The position numbers and the translations under genes were made by a program. The notes beneath the pieces were generated by a model. The model saw only the letters and a list, made by a program, of their open reading frames with translations, had not been told where the DNA came from and ran no database searches. Positions 42,855 through 50,875 of a stretch of DNA of 64,000 bases are shown here, one piece after another. The stretch is from NCBI GenBank assembly GCA_964568395.1, contig CAZMPN010000009.1, positions 1 through 64,000 on the forward strand. The letters run 5' to 3'. Position 1 is the first letter of the stretch, and each line of letters begins with the position of its first letter. Origin of the DNA: UBA6016 sp964568395. Lineage in GTDB: Bacteria > Campylobacterota > Campylobacteria > Campylobacterales > UBA6016.

Positions 42855-45043
42855 ATCCTAAACTCTAGACTTCCCTTTTTAAATCCTACGCTTACCTTGC
42901 CGCCTTTGGTTAGTTTGCCAAACAGCAGCTCGTCTATGAGCGCGTCTTTTACTTCACGTTCTATGAGCCCGCCTAGAGGCCTTGCTCCCATTTTCGGGTC
43001 GTATCCTTTCTCGGCAAGATACTCTTTTGCTTTTTTGTCGAAAGTTATCTCGACGTTCTTTTGTTTTAGGAACAAAGAGAGCTCCAGCAACATCTTGTCG
43101 ACGACTTTTATCATCGTCTCGCGAGAGAGCGGCGCGAAATTTATCGTAGCCGTCAGACGGTTTCTAAACTCCGGCGTAAAGAAGTTTTTGACCGCCTCGT
43201 CGCTTCTGGCGGATTCGTCCGGGGCGAAGCCCATGACGGGAGCTTCGCTGCTTCCGAGGTTGCTCGTCATGATAAGTATGACGTTTCTAAAGTCGGCCTT
43301 CATGCCGGTATTGTCTGTCAAGGAGGCGTTATCCATGATTTGCAGCAGGATGTTCGCTATATCCGGGTGGGCTTTTTCTATCTCGTCCAGAAGCACTACG
43401 CAGTAAGGGTTCTTGCGTACCGCTTCGGTCAGTAGGCCGCCCTGTTCGAAGCCTACATATCCCGGAGGCGCGCCGACTAGCCTGGAGACGGCGTGTTTTT
43501 CCATATATTCGCTCATATCGTAGCGCTCAAAGTGGATTCCGAGCGTAGAGGAGAGTTGTTTGCACACCTCAGTCTTACCGACGCCGGTAGGCCCCGTGAA
43601 CAAAAACGAGCCGATAGGCTTATCCGCTCTGCTTAGTCCCGCTTTCGAGCGTTTGATCGCTTTTACGACCTCTTCGATAGCCTTGTCTTGTCCGAAGACT
43701 ACGCCTTTTAGGTCTTTTTCCAGCTCCCTTAGGCTCTCAAGCTCGTTTTTCTCCATCGATTTTAGAGGTATCTTCGTAATTTTCGAGATTATCTTCTCTA
43801 TATCTATCTCTTTTACCGTCCGCTTCTGTTTCGCGGCAGGCAGCAGCCTGAACGCCGCGCCGGCTTCGTCTATCGCGTCTATCGCTTTGTCCGGGAGTTT
43901 TTTGTCTTTTATATATTTGTTTGTCAGGTCTACCGCCGCTTTTAACGCTTCAGGGGAGTACTTGACGTTGTGGAACTCCTCGTATCTCTTTTTTAATCCC
44001 TCTATTATCTGGTAGCTCTCTTCGATGCTAGGTTCGTTTACGTCTATCTTCTGAAATCTTCGCCCGAGCGCGCGGTCTTTTTCGAAGCTTGATTTGTATT
44101 CGGCGAACGTCGTAGCCCCGATACATCTTAGTTTTCCGCTGCCGAGCGCCGGTTTTAGCAGGTTTGCCGCGTCCATCGAGCTGCCGTTCGCGCTTCCGGC
44201 GCCCACTATCATGTGGATTTCGTCTATGAAGAGGATCACGTTCTCCTCTTTTTCAAGTTCGGCCAGCACCCCCTTGAGCCTCTTTTCAAAATCGCCCCTA
44301 TATTTCGTGCCGGCTACGAGCGAGCCCACATCCAGGGCGAATATCTTCGCGCCTTTGAGCGGAGTAGGGACGCTATCCTCGGCTATCCTAAGAGCAAGGC
44401 CTTCCACGACGGCGGTTTTGCCGACCCCCGGTTCGCCTACCAGGATAGGATTGTTTTTTTTGCGTCTCGAGAGTACGAGCGTGGCCCTCTCTATTTCGTC
44501 AACCCTGCCGACGACCGGGTCTATGCCGCCCTTTTTTGCCTGTTCTACCAGTTCCGTCGTAAATTCGTTCAGATATGATTTCTTTTCGGCTTGTTTTTTT
44601 TGCGTCTGGGTATTATCGGGCGTGAAGTTCGTAACCGCCTCCAGTACGTCCACCTTTTCGACGCCGTAGGACTTGATTAGCATTACGCCAAAACTTCCCT
44701 CTTCGTCGAAAAGCGCCACCAGCAGGTCGTTCTTGTCCGCCTCTTGTTTGCCTGCGCCCTGCACCTGCAAAATCATCTTCTGCATTACGCGCTGGAATGC
44801 AGCCGTTTGCACCGGCTCTATTTTGAGGTCCTTTGGCATCTTCTCTATTTCGTTATCCAGAAACTCGGAGAGGGCTATCTTCGTCTCTATCGTGTTTACG
44901 CCGACCTCTTGCAGTATCTTGTCTATATTCGCATCTTCCAAAAGAGAGTAGATGAGGTGTTCAACCATGATATATTCGTGGTTTCTGCTTCTGGCTTCCC
45001 TGAATGCGTTTACGAGGATTATATTTAGTTCTTTGCTTATCAT
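42851..45043 (-). CDS. clpA: ATP-dependent Clp protease ATP-binding subunit ClpA
   Basis: 730 residues starting at ATG 45043, one base after the clpS stop; the frame extends to 45094 through clpS. An N-terminal Clp-N repeat domain (~1-145) is followed by AAA1 with Walker A GEPGVGKTAVVEG and AAA2 with GPTGVGKTEVCKQL, plus sensor-1 ILIMTSN. An IGF-type ClpP-docking loop was not clearly picked out by eye. It unfolds substrates for ClpP, chiefly N-degron proteins presented by ClpS. Confidence 0.93.
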   Translation of the reverse strand: MISKELNIILVNAFREARSRNHEYIMVEHLIYSLLEDANIDKILQEVGVNTIETKIALSEFLDNEIEKMPKDLKIEPVQTAAFQRVMQKMILQVQGAGKQEADKNDLLVALFDEEGSFGVMLIKSYGVEKVDVLEAVTNFTPDNTQTQKKQAEKKSYLNEFTTELVEQAKKGGIDPVVGRVDEIERATLVLSRRKKNNPILVGEPGVGKTAVVEGLALRIAEDSVPTPLKGAKIFALDVGSLVAGTKYRGDFEKRLKGVLAELEKEENVILFIDEIHMIVGAGSANGSSMDAANLLKPALGSGKLRCIGATTFAEYKSSFEKDRALGRRFQKIDVNEPSIEESYQIIEGLKKRYEEFHNVKYSPEALKAAVDLTNKYIKDKKLPDKAIDAIDEAGAAFRLLPAAKQKRTVKEIDIEKIISKITKIPLKSMEKNELESLRELEKDLKGVVFGQDKAIEEVVKAIKRSKAGLSRADKPIGSFLFTGPTGVGKTEVCKQLSSTLGIHFERYDMSEYMEKHAVSRLVGAPPGYVGFEQGGLLTEAVRKNPYCVVLLDEIEKAHPDIANILLQIMDNASLTDNTGMKADFRNVILIMTSNLGSSEAPVMGFAPDESARSDEAVKNFFTPEFRNRLTATINFAPLSRETMIKVVDKMLLELSLFLKQKNVEITFDKKAKEYLAEKGYDPKMGARPLGGLIEREVKDALIDELLFGKLTKGGKVSVGFKKGSLEFRI

Positions 45044-45044
45044 T

Positions 45045-45350
45045 TTACTCTTCTTCCATTGTGCATCTGAGCGGAAAACCGTTCGAGCGGGCAAGTTCTA
45101 TGGTCTCGGCTACTTTCGTCTCGGCTATCTCTTTCGTGTATACGCCGCACACGGCTTTCCCTTTTTCGTGTATCGTTTGCATAAGGCGTACCGCCTCGGC
45201 CTCGCTCTTTCTGAAGATTCCTACCAACACGTCTATGACGAACTCCATCGTCGTATAGTCGTCGTTGTGCATCAGCACCTTATATCTCTTAGGTCTCTCG
45301 ACGCCGGATATGGATATCTCTTCGGTCTCTCTTTCGGTTTCAAAGTCCAT
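45045..45350 (-). CDS. clpS: ATP-dependent Clp protease adaptor ClpS
   Basis: 101 residues with RPKRYKVLMHNDDYTTMEFVI, the N-degron pocket motif, and GKAVCGVYTKEIAETK. It hands N-end-rule substrates to ClpA. It is the first gene of clpS-clpA-aat. On the minus strand a TATAAT at 45380-45385 lies 30 bases upstream of the ATG. Confidence 0.93.
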   Translation of the reverse strand: MDFETERETEEISISGVERPKRYKVLMHNDDYTTMEFVIDVLVGIFRKSEAEAVRLMQTIHEKGKAVCGVYTKEIAETKVAETIELARSNGFPLRCTMEEE

Positions 45351-45379
45351 CGGTTTTCTTTGTGGGGATATTTTTGTAG

Positions 45380-45385
45380 ATTATA
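45380..45385 (-). promoter_or_regulatory. -10 box of the clpS-clpA-aat operon
   Basis: A perfect TATAAT in a T-rich context on the minus strand, with the predicted start about 23 bases before clpS. No good -35 is visible, as is common in Campylobacterota. Confidence 0.55.
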
Positions 45386-45403
45386 AAATGAAAGGTTTTA
45401 AGA

Positions 45404-45431
45404 CTCTCTAAGCCGGGAAGGGCTTAGAGAG
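45404..45431 (-). terminator. Terminator of the sdh operon
   Basis: CTCTCTAAGCC (45404-45414) pairs perfectly with GGCTTAGAGAG (45421-45431), an 11-base stem with a six-base loop. The stop codon of the CCG-domain subunit lies within the stem. Downstream on the minus strand the sequence is only moderately T-rich. Confidence 0.7.
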
Positions 45432-46305
45432 CGAATTCAGGTTTTACGATATTGTGTTTTAGGCCAAGCTCTTCCGCGCTAAGACCTAGCGCCAGACCTA
45501 TCATCTGAGGTAGGTGTAGGATAGGCATATGCACGTCTCTGCCAAGCGCTTTGGATGCCGATTTTTGTTTTATATCCATATTTAGGTGGCAAAGCGGACA
45601 AGGCGTAACGATCATATCCGCGTTGTTGTCCATTGCGTCCATTATTGCGTTGCCAGTCATCTGGATAGCCGCTTTCGAGGACTGCAGATCCGCATGGAAG
45701 CCGCAGCATTTGTTTTTGGACGAATACTCGGTAGCGTTGCCGCCGACCGCGCCGATTACTCTTTCTAGCGAAGTAGGGTTATACGGATTTTCGTTTCCGT
45801 TCGCCTTCTCTTGCACCGCGCCAGGTCTGATGTTGTGGCAGCCGTAGAACGGAGCGATATTGAAGTCGCCGAGCGGTTTTTCTACCATATCTTCCAGTTT
45901 TTCTAGGCCGAAATCTTCGATAAGCACGTATAGAAGATGTCTGACTCTGCTAGTGCCCTTGTATTCTAGGCCTACCTCGGAGAGCTTTTCGTTTACTTTT
46001 GCTCTGAGCGCGGCATCGGCTTTTAGTTTTTGGTCAGCCATGAGCAGGTTTAGATTGCACGTGTTGCATATAGTTACCAGGTCAAGACCCAGTTTTTCGG
46101 CGTAGCAGATGTTCCTGGCGTTAAGCACCAAAGACAAAAACTCGTCGAAATCTTGCAGGTGGGAGGCGCCGCAGCACGAAGCCTCTTTTAGTTCGATTAG
46201 TTCGATTCCAAGCTTTTTTGCGACCGCTTCAGTCGATTTCATAAGCTCAGGCGTAGAGTTCTTGGCTGTACAACCTGTAAAAAGAGCGTATTTTAGTCCT
46301 GTCAT
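45424..46305 (-). CDS. Succinate dehydrogenase/fumarate reductase CCG-domain subunit (SdhE/MfrE-type)
   Basis: 293 residues with two CCG domains: FTGCTAKNST ... ASCCGASH and FYGCHNIRPG ... NKCCGFHAD ... PCPLCHLNMD, cysteine-rich motifs like heterodisulfide reductase subunit B. In class E succinate:quinone reductases and in the Campylobacterota methylmenaquinol:fumarate reductase this subunit replaces the heme-b anchor and docks the enzyme to the membrane. It is the last gene of sdhA-sdhB-this. An isolated HdrB is ruled out by the operon. Confidence 0.88.
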   Translation of the reverse strand: MTGLKYALFTGCTAKNSTPELMKSTEAVAKKLGIELIELKEASCCGASHLQDFDEFLSLVLNARNICYAEKLGLDLVTICNTCNLNLLMADQKLKADAALRAKVNEKLSEVGLEYKGTSRVRHLLYVLIEDFGLEKLEDMVEKPLGDFNIAPFYGCHNIRPGAVQEKANGNENPYNPTSLERVIGAVGGNATEYSSKNKCCGFHADLQSSKAAIQMTGNAIMDAMDNNADMIVTPCPLCHLNMDIKQKSASKALGRDVHMPILHLPQMIGLALGLSAEELGLKHNIVKPEFAL

Positions 46306-46314
46306 ATCTCTATC

Positions 46315-47295
46315 CTAATCAAACTTTTGTGTAGAAGACGACTCTACAAGTGTTTTTATTTCGTCTAGGTTTTCGCTTTTTGGCATATCCCAAGGAAGCA
46401 CTATTTTGCCGTGAGTCAGCATATCGAACGCTTCAGGCAGGTGTTTCATGACTCCTATGTTGCCCTCGGAGTATCTTACAAGCTCGCCTTCGTCAAGAAG
46501 CCCATGCTTCTCTATGGAGTGCTTGAAGCCTACGGCGTGTCTTGTGGCTACGTTGCTTTGGGCCACGCCTTCCGCGAATATCTGCGTATGCAGCCTTGTG
46601 ATTTTGCCGATCGGGTCTACGCCTTTTGGACAAACCTGCGCGCACTCGAAGCATTTTACGCAATCCCAAACGCCTTTACCCATTTCGTTTACTATTTCAA
46701 GTCTCTCTTTTTTTGCCGAGTCTCTCTCGTCCGATGTAAATCTGTAAGCCTTTGCGAACGCCGCAGGCCCTATGTAGTCTTCGTTGTACTGTACGGAAGG
46801 ACAAGAGTAGTAGCAAGAACCGCACTGGATACAGTAATCGGCTTCGTCTATCCTCTCTGCGCTATGCGGGGATACCAGGTTTTCGCTTGTCGGATGTTCT
46901 TCGATTTTTGCCTCAAGGTAAGGTTTTACGGCATCGTATTTACCCCAGAAGTCGGCTTTGTCGATAATAAGGTCTTTGATGGCTCTTTTGATATTTTGCG
47001 GCTCGATCGTCAGCTCGGTGCCGAAAATCTCGATCAGCTCAAACAGGTTTTGCTTGCACGCAAGTACGCCTTTTTGGTTTACTTTTACGGCGCAGCTTCC
47101 GCAAATACCGTGTCTGCAGCTTCTTCTGTAGCTAAGAGAGCCGTCTATATCCCACTTGATTCTATTCAGGATGTCAAGCACGACCTCGTGGCTCTCCACG
47201 TTCATTTCATAAGTTTTGTATGCAGGCAAATAATCGGTCTCGGAGTTGAACCTGAAGACCTTGAATGTTACCTTTTTTGTTTTTGACTCAAACAT
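46315..47295 (-). CDS. sdhB: Succinate dehydrogenase/fumarate reductase iron-sulfur subunit
   Basis: 326 residues. The N-terminal [2Fe-2S] domain has CRHGICGSCAV; the C-terminal domain has YCIQCGSCYYSCPS and CVKCFECAQVCPKG for the remaining clusters. The ~85-residue C-terminal extension beyond a standard SdhB is typical of the class E enzymes. It carries electrons between the flavoprotein and the CCG subunit. Ten bases separate it from the next gene. Confidence 0.92.
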   Translation of the reverse strand: MFESKTKKVTFKVFRFNSETDYLPAYKTYEMNVESHEVVLDILNRIKWDIDGSLSYRRSCRHGICGSCAVKVNQKGVLACKQNLFELIEIFGTELTIEPQNIKRAIKDLIIDKADFWGKYDAVKPYLEAKIEEHPTSENLVSPHSAERIDEADYCIQCGSCYYSCPSVQYNEDYIGPAAFAKAYRFTSDERDSAKKERLEIVNEMGKGVWDCVKCFECAQVCPKGVDPIGKITRLHTQIFAEGVAQSNVATRHAVGFKHSIEKHGLLDEGELVRYSEGNIGVMKHLPEAFDMLTHGKIVLPWDMPKSENLDEIKTLVESSSTQKFD

Positions 47296-47309
47296 TTTTA
47301 CGCCTTTAA

Positions 47310-49016
47310 TTAATAACTTCTAGTCTCAGGAGCGAATTTTCCGAGTTTTACCGGAGCTAGTTCCAGCCTGATATTTTCATTTTCCATATACGCAAACGTG
47401 TGCTTTAGGAAGTTTTCGTCATCTCTTTCGGTATAGTCTTCTCTATAGTGCGCCCCGCGGCTCTCTTTTCTATTGATTGCGCCCTCTACGATAAACGCCG
47501 AGAAGTCAAGCATATGTCCAAGCTCGATGGCTTCTTGGAGTTCCGTGTTGAACGTTTTTGTTTTGTCGCTAATCGAGATATTTTTGAATCTCTCTCTTAG
47601 ACCTTTTAGTATCTCTTTTTGCGCCTCAAGCGATTTGTGCGTCCTGAATACGCCGGCATTCAGGGTCATACTCTCTTGCAGTTCGTTTCTTAGCTTTGTG
47701 ACCGACTCTTGGCCTTTTGAGTAGAGTATGCCCTCTACTTCGGCTACCGCGGCTTTCGCGTCTTCGGCGTTTGCGGCTCTAAAAGAGATGTTTCCGACTT
47801 CCGCCGCCATCTGCTCTCCTACGTGTCTTCCGAAGAATAGCGCCTCAAGTACGGAGTTCGCTCCGAGTCTGTTTGCGCCGTGTACGCTTACGCATGCGCA
47901 TTCGCCGGCCGCATAGAACCCTTCGACCGTCTCATTGATATTTTTCCTAACGTGTCCGTTGATATCGGTCGGAATACCGCCCATAGAGTAGTGCGCCGTA
48001 GCCTGAATAAGGATCGGCTCTTTTACCATGTCAAGACCCAGGAACGTTATGGCAAGGTCTCTAAGCTCAGGAAGCTTCGCATTGATGACCTCTTCTCCTA
48101 GGTGCGTCAGGTCTATGTATACGGAGTCCTTATTTGGGCCTACGCCTCTACCTTCCATAACCTCTTTCGTAATAGCCCTGCTCACTACGTCCCTTGAGGC
48201 AAGCTCCATTTTTTGAGGGGCGTATTTGCCCATAAATCTTTCGCCGAGGCTGTTGTACAAAAGACCGCCTTCGCCTCTAGCCGCTTCTGAGATCAGTATT
48301 CCCGTGCCGGATAGTCCGGTCGGATGGAATTGTACGAACTCCATATCCTCTAGCGGCAATCCGTGTCTAGCCACGATAGATAGACCGTCCCCCGTATTCG
48401 CAAGGGCGTTGGAGTTGATTTTGTACGATCTGGCGTATCCGCCCGTCGCGAACATTACGGCCTTGGCGTTAAACAGCCTAAATTCCATATCTCTTAGGTT
48501 GTACGCTACTACGCCGCTTACCTTGCCGTCTTTGTATACGATGTCGCAAACATACCATTCGTCCAAAAATAGTACGCCTTCTCTTCTCGCTTGTTCGTAA
48601 ATAGTTTGAAGGAGCGTAAGACCCGTTCTGTCTTTTGCGTAGCAAGCCCTAGGTTTGCTTTGCCCTCCGAAAGGTCTTTGGGCTATTTTGCCGTCTTCCG
48701 TTCTCGAGAATACGGCGCCCATCCTCTCTATCCATCTGATGGTTTCAGGGGCTTTTTTGCACATAAGCTCGATGGCGTCTTGGTCGCCGATATAATCGCT
48801 ACCCTTTACCGTATCGAACTCGTGGAGAGAAGTATCCTCCTCGTTTAGTGCGGCATTGATACCGCCTTGCGCTGCACCCGAGTGGCTTCTGAGCGGGTGA
48901 AGCTTTGTTAGCACTACCGTCTTTAGGCCGGCTTTTTGACACTCCCTTGCCGCTGCGCATCCGGCAAGTCCCGCACCTACTATGACGACGTCATGTTTTT
49001 CGATTTTTATATCCAT
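47310..49016 (-). CDS. sdhA: Succinate dehydrogenase/fumarate reductase flavoprotein subunit
   Basis: 568 residues. An FAD-binding GAGLAGCAAA near the start, the covalent-FAD histidine in LRSHSGAAQGGINAAL, HPTGLSGTGILISEAARGEGG, and the active-site arginine region SRAITKEVMEGRG and HGANRLGANSVLEALFFG. There is no twin-arginine signal, unlike the periplasmic MfrA of some Campylobacterota, so the enzyme should face the cytoplasm and serve the (oxidative or reductive) TCA cycle. It is first in the operon; a -10 TATAAT lies at 49056-49061. Confidence 0.93.
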   Translation of the reverse strand: MDIKIEKHDVVIVGAGLAGCAAARECQKAGLKTVVLTKLHPLRSHSGAAQGGINAALNEEDTSLHEFDTVKGSDYIGDQDAIELMCKKAPETIRWIERMGAVFSRTEDGKIAQRPFGGQSKPRACYAKDRTGLTLLQTIYEQARREGVLFLDEWYVCDIVYKDGKVSGVVAYNLRDMEFRLFNAKAVMFATGGYARSYKINSNALANTGDGLSIVARHGLPLEDMEFVQFHPTGLSGTGILISEAARGEGGLLYNSLGERFMGKYAPQKMELASRDVVSRAITKEVMEGRGVGPNKDSVYIDLTHLGEEVINAKLPELRDLAITFLGLDMVKEPILIQATAHYSMGGIPTDINGHVRKNINETVEGFYAAGECACVSVHGANRLGANSVLEALFFGRHVGEQMAAEVGNISFRAANAEDAKAAVAEVEGILYSKGQESVTKLRNELQESMTLNAGVFRTHKSLEAQKEILKGLRERFKNISISDKTKTFNTELQEAIELGHMLDFSAFIVEGAINRKESRGAHYREDYTERDDENFLKHTFAYMENENIRLELAPVKLGKFAPETRSY

Positions 49017-49055
49017 TTAAACCTCTATCCGTTAGCATATTGACAAGCTGTCGTG

Positions 49056-49061
49056 ATTATA
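49056..49061 (-). promoter_or_regulatory. -10 box of the sdhA-sdhB operon
   Basis: TATAAT on the minus strand, 40 bases before the sdhA ATG, in the 135-bp divergent spacer shared with thiL. Confidence 0.5.
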
Positions 49062-49151
49062 TCATCTAATATTTTTAAAATAAGACTAGAAAATGCCTAG
49101 TTTTTGGGCCTAATACGTTAATGTTACAAAAACGCACACAGGAATAACGCA

Positions 49152-49973
49152 TTGAATAAAGAAAAATTTTTTATAAAGAACATATCAAATTCAAAATATA
49201 TCGGAGATGACGGGGCGTTTATAGACGGATTCGTGTACTCGCAAGACGCTTTTTTTGAAAACGTGCATTTCAAAAAAGAGTGGATGAGCTATGAGCAGAT
49301 TGGTAACAAAGCGATGCTGGCCAACATCTCGGACGCCATATCCATGAACGCCGTGCCGCTCTATGCGCTGATAACGGCCGCCATTCCGCCGCATATGTCG
49401 CATGAAGATATACTCTCCTTACAAAAAGGGCTCAAAAAAGCGGCAAGAAAATACAATATACAAATAATAGGCGGCGATACGATAGCAAATATAAAGCTAG
49501 ACATCTCAATCACGATAATCTCGAAAACCGATAAACCTATATATAGAAAGGGACTCAAAAAAGGGCAGCTGCTCGCGTACACCGGCAAACTAGGAGACTC
49601 CCTGAGGGAGTTGAACGCTCTTTTTGCCGGAGAGAAAATAGCTCCAAACTCCAGGTTTTTTGCGCCGAAATTAAGACGGGAGTTTATGTATAAAGCCTCG
49701 GAATATATGAGTTTTTGTATGGATATCTCGGATGGTCTATTTAAAGAGCTTGAGAGGGTTAGCGAACTAAACCGTGTCGGATACGAGTTTATAAAAAAAA
49801 TAGGAAGAGAGCAGGGGTGTAGCGGCGAGGAGTACGAGCTGCTATTTGGTTTTGAAGAAAAAGATCTGCCGAAAATAATGGAGTTGTCAAAAAGCACCAA
49901 GACGAAAGTGACGGTGTTCGCCAGAGCCGTGAAAGGCTCGTTCATATCTGATTGCAAGGAGTGGCATTTTTAA
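49152..49973 (+). CDS. thiL: Thiamine-monophosphate kinase
   Basis: 273 residues from a TTG with AGGA eight bases before. IGDDGAFIDG near the N-terminus binds the substrate/ATP; DAFFENVHF, GNKAMLANISDAISMNAVP and GGDTIAN follow the AIR-synthase/ThiL fold, and MDISDGLFKEL closes the active site. It phosphorylates thiamine monophosphate to the diphosphate coenzyme. It is somewhat shorter than the E. coli enzyme (~325). The 3' end overlaps the convergent gene by 4 bases. Confidence 0.85.
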   Translation: MNKEKFFIKNISNSKYIGDDGAFIDGFVYSQDAFFENVHFKKEWMSYEQIGNKAMLANISDAISMNAVPLYALITAAIPPHMSHEDILSLQKGLKKAARKYNIQIIGGDTIANIKLDISITIISKTDKPIYRKGLKKGQLLAYTGKLGDSLRELNALFAGEKIAPNSRFFAPKLRREFMYKASEYMSFCMDISDGLFKELERVSELNRVGYEFIKKIGREQGCSGEEYELLFGFEEKDLPKIMELSKSTKTKVTVFARAVKGSFISDCKEWHF

Positions 49974-50389
49974 CCCTGGCACTCTCTTGCTTTTATGGAT
50001 GTTTCGTAGGTTTCTTGTTCGTTTTCAAATCTAAATCTATATACGTATACAAGGTCGATCTCTTTTAGCTTCGCAAGCAGCTTGTTTTTGCACAACATCT
50101 CCTTGTTTTTGGCCGTAACCTCTTCCATAAACTCTTTTTTAGCATCTTCATATCGGCGTAGACCGTCTATGAGCTCCTTTTGCTCCTGCGAATTTCTATC
50201 TTGCGGCTTAAGCACGAACATGCTGATTACCCTGTTTTTATCCGCCGTCACGCCTTCGAAAAACATTATTTCGTTAACGTGCTTTTGTTTCATTATGTTG
50301 CCGACGCTTACTATAAGCTCGACTATCGGATCCGTTTGGGCAAATAATATTTGGGCGCACAGGCATACCGCTATAGATATTTTTCTCAT
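49970..50389 (-). CDS. Hypothetical exported protein
   Basis: 139 residues. A signal peptide (KISIAVCLCAQILFAQ) with cleavage near residue 18 precedes a charged, largely helical mature region containing CKNKLLAKLKEIDLVYVYRF and a C-terminal cysteine (KARECQG). No family was recognised. Its ATG overlaps the stop of the YciH gene by one base, so the two are co-translated; the pairing gives no functional clue. Confidence 0.65.
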   Translation of the reverse strand: MRKISIAVCLCAQILFAQTDPIVELIVSVGNIMKQKHVNEIMFFEGVTADKNRVISMFVLKPQDRNSQEQKELIDGLRRYEDAKKEFMEEVTAKNKEMLCKNKLLAKLKEIDLVYVYRFRFENEQETYETSIKARECQG

Positions 50390-50736
50390 CAGTTCTTTAC
50401 CCTAAACCCTTCTTTTTTGAGAAGCTCCCTTAGCCTATCCCTGTGTTCGCCTTGAAACTCCAGCTTGCCGTCTTTTACCGCTCCGCCGACCGCTAGAGAC
50501 TTTTTCAGCTTCGTGAGCAGCGCCTTCTCGTCATCTTCCGACATATAGAATACCCCGGCTACGGTGACCGGTTTGCCGCTTCTTTTTTCCATGGATAGCG
50601 CTACCGCGTATTCGTTTTTGGCTCTTGTTTCTCGTTTTTTATCGCATACGCACTCGCTTTGCAGTTCGCCGCACTTTTTGCAGACCGTATCTATGGTGTT
50701 TAAACTCCCTTGTAACCCCTCTAGTTTAAAGCGCAT
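50389..50736 (-). CDS. yciH: SUI1/YciH-family translation factor
   Basis: 115 residues. After an N-terminal CKKCGELQSECVC cysteine cluster, the SUI1 fold has RSGKPVTVAGVFYMSEDDEKALLTKLKKSLAVGGAVKDG and EFQGEHRDRLRELLKKEGF. Eukaryotic eIF1 relatives improve start-codon choice; the bacterial role is less clear. AGGA is placed before the ATG. The cysteine pair pattern could bind zinc. Confidence 0.87.
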   Translation of the reverse strand: MRFKLEGLQGSLNTIDTVCKKCGELQSECVCDKKRETRAKNEYAVALSMEKRSGKPVTVAGVFYMSEDDEKALLTKLKKSLAVGGAVKDGKLEFQGEHRDRLRELLKKEGFRVKN

Positions 50737-50831
50737 AAAAATCCTTTGAGTAAAAAAGTAACAATATATAGTTTTTGTGCCAAAAAAAGATTACTTTTTG
50801 AAACATAATTATTCTAAAAATATTTAAAAGC

Positions 50832-50845
50832 GGGTAATATTACCC
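50832..50845 (+). promoter_or_regulatory. Palindromic operator before acnB
   Basis: GGGTAATATTACCC is a perfect 14-bp palindrome ending 30 bases before the acnB ATG. Its centre, TAATAT, could double as the -10, so a bound regulator would block transcription. The 139-bp spacer is otherwise AT-rich. The cognate protein is unknown. Confidence 0.45.
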
Positions 50846-50875
50846 AAACCAAATAGAAAAAAAGGAGCTTTCAAA

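Noticed and set aside
45424..46305. Heterodisulfide reductase subunit B
   Set aside because: The CCG domains match HdrB in type, but the gene is the third gene of an sdhA-sdhB operon, where a CCG subunit is the known membrane-docking component.
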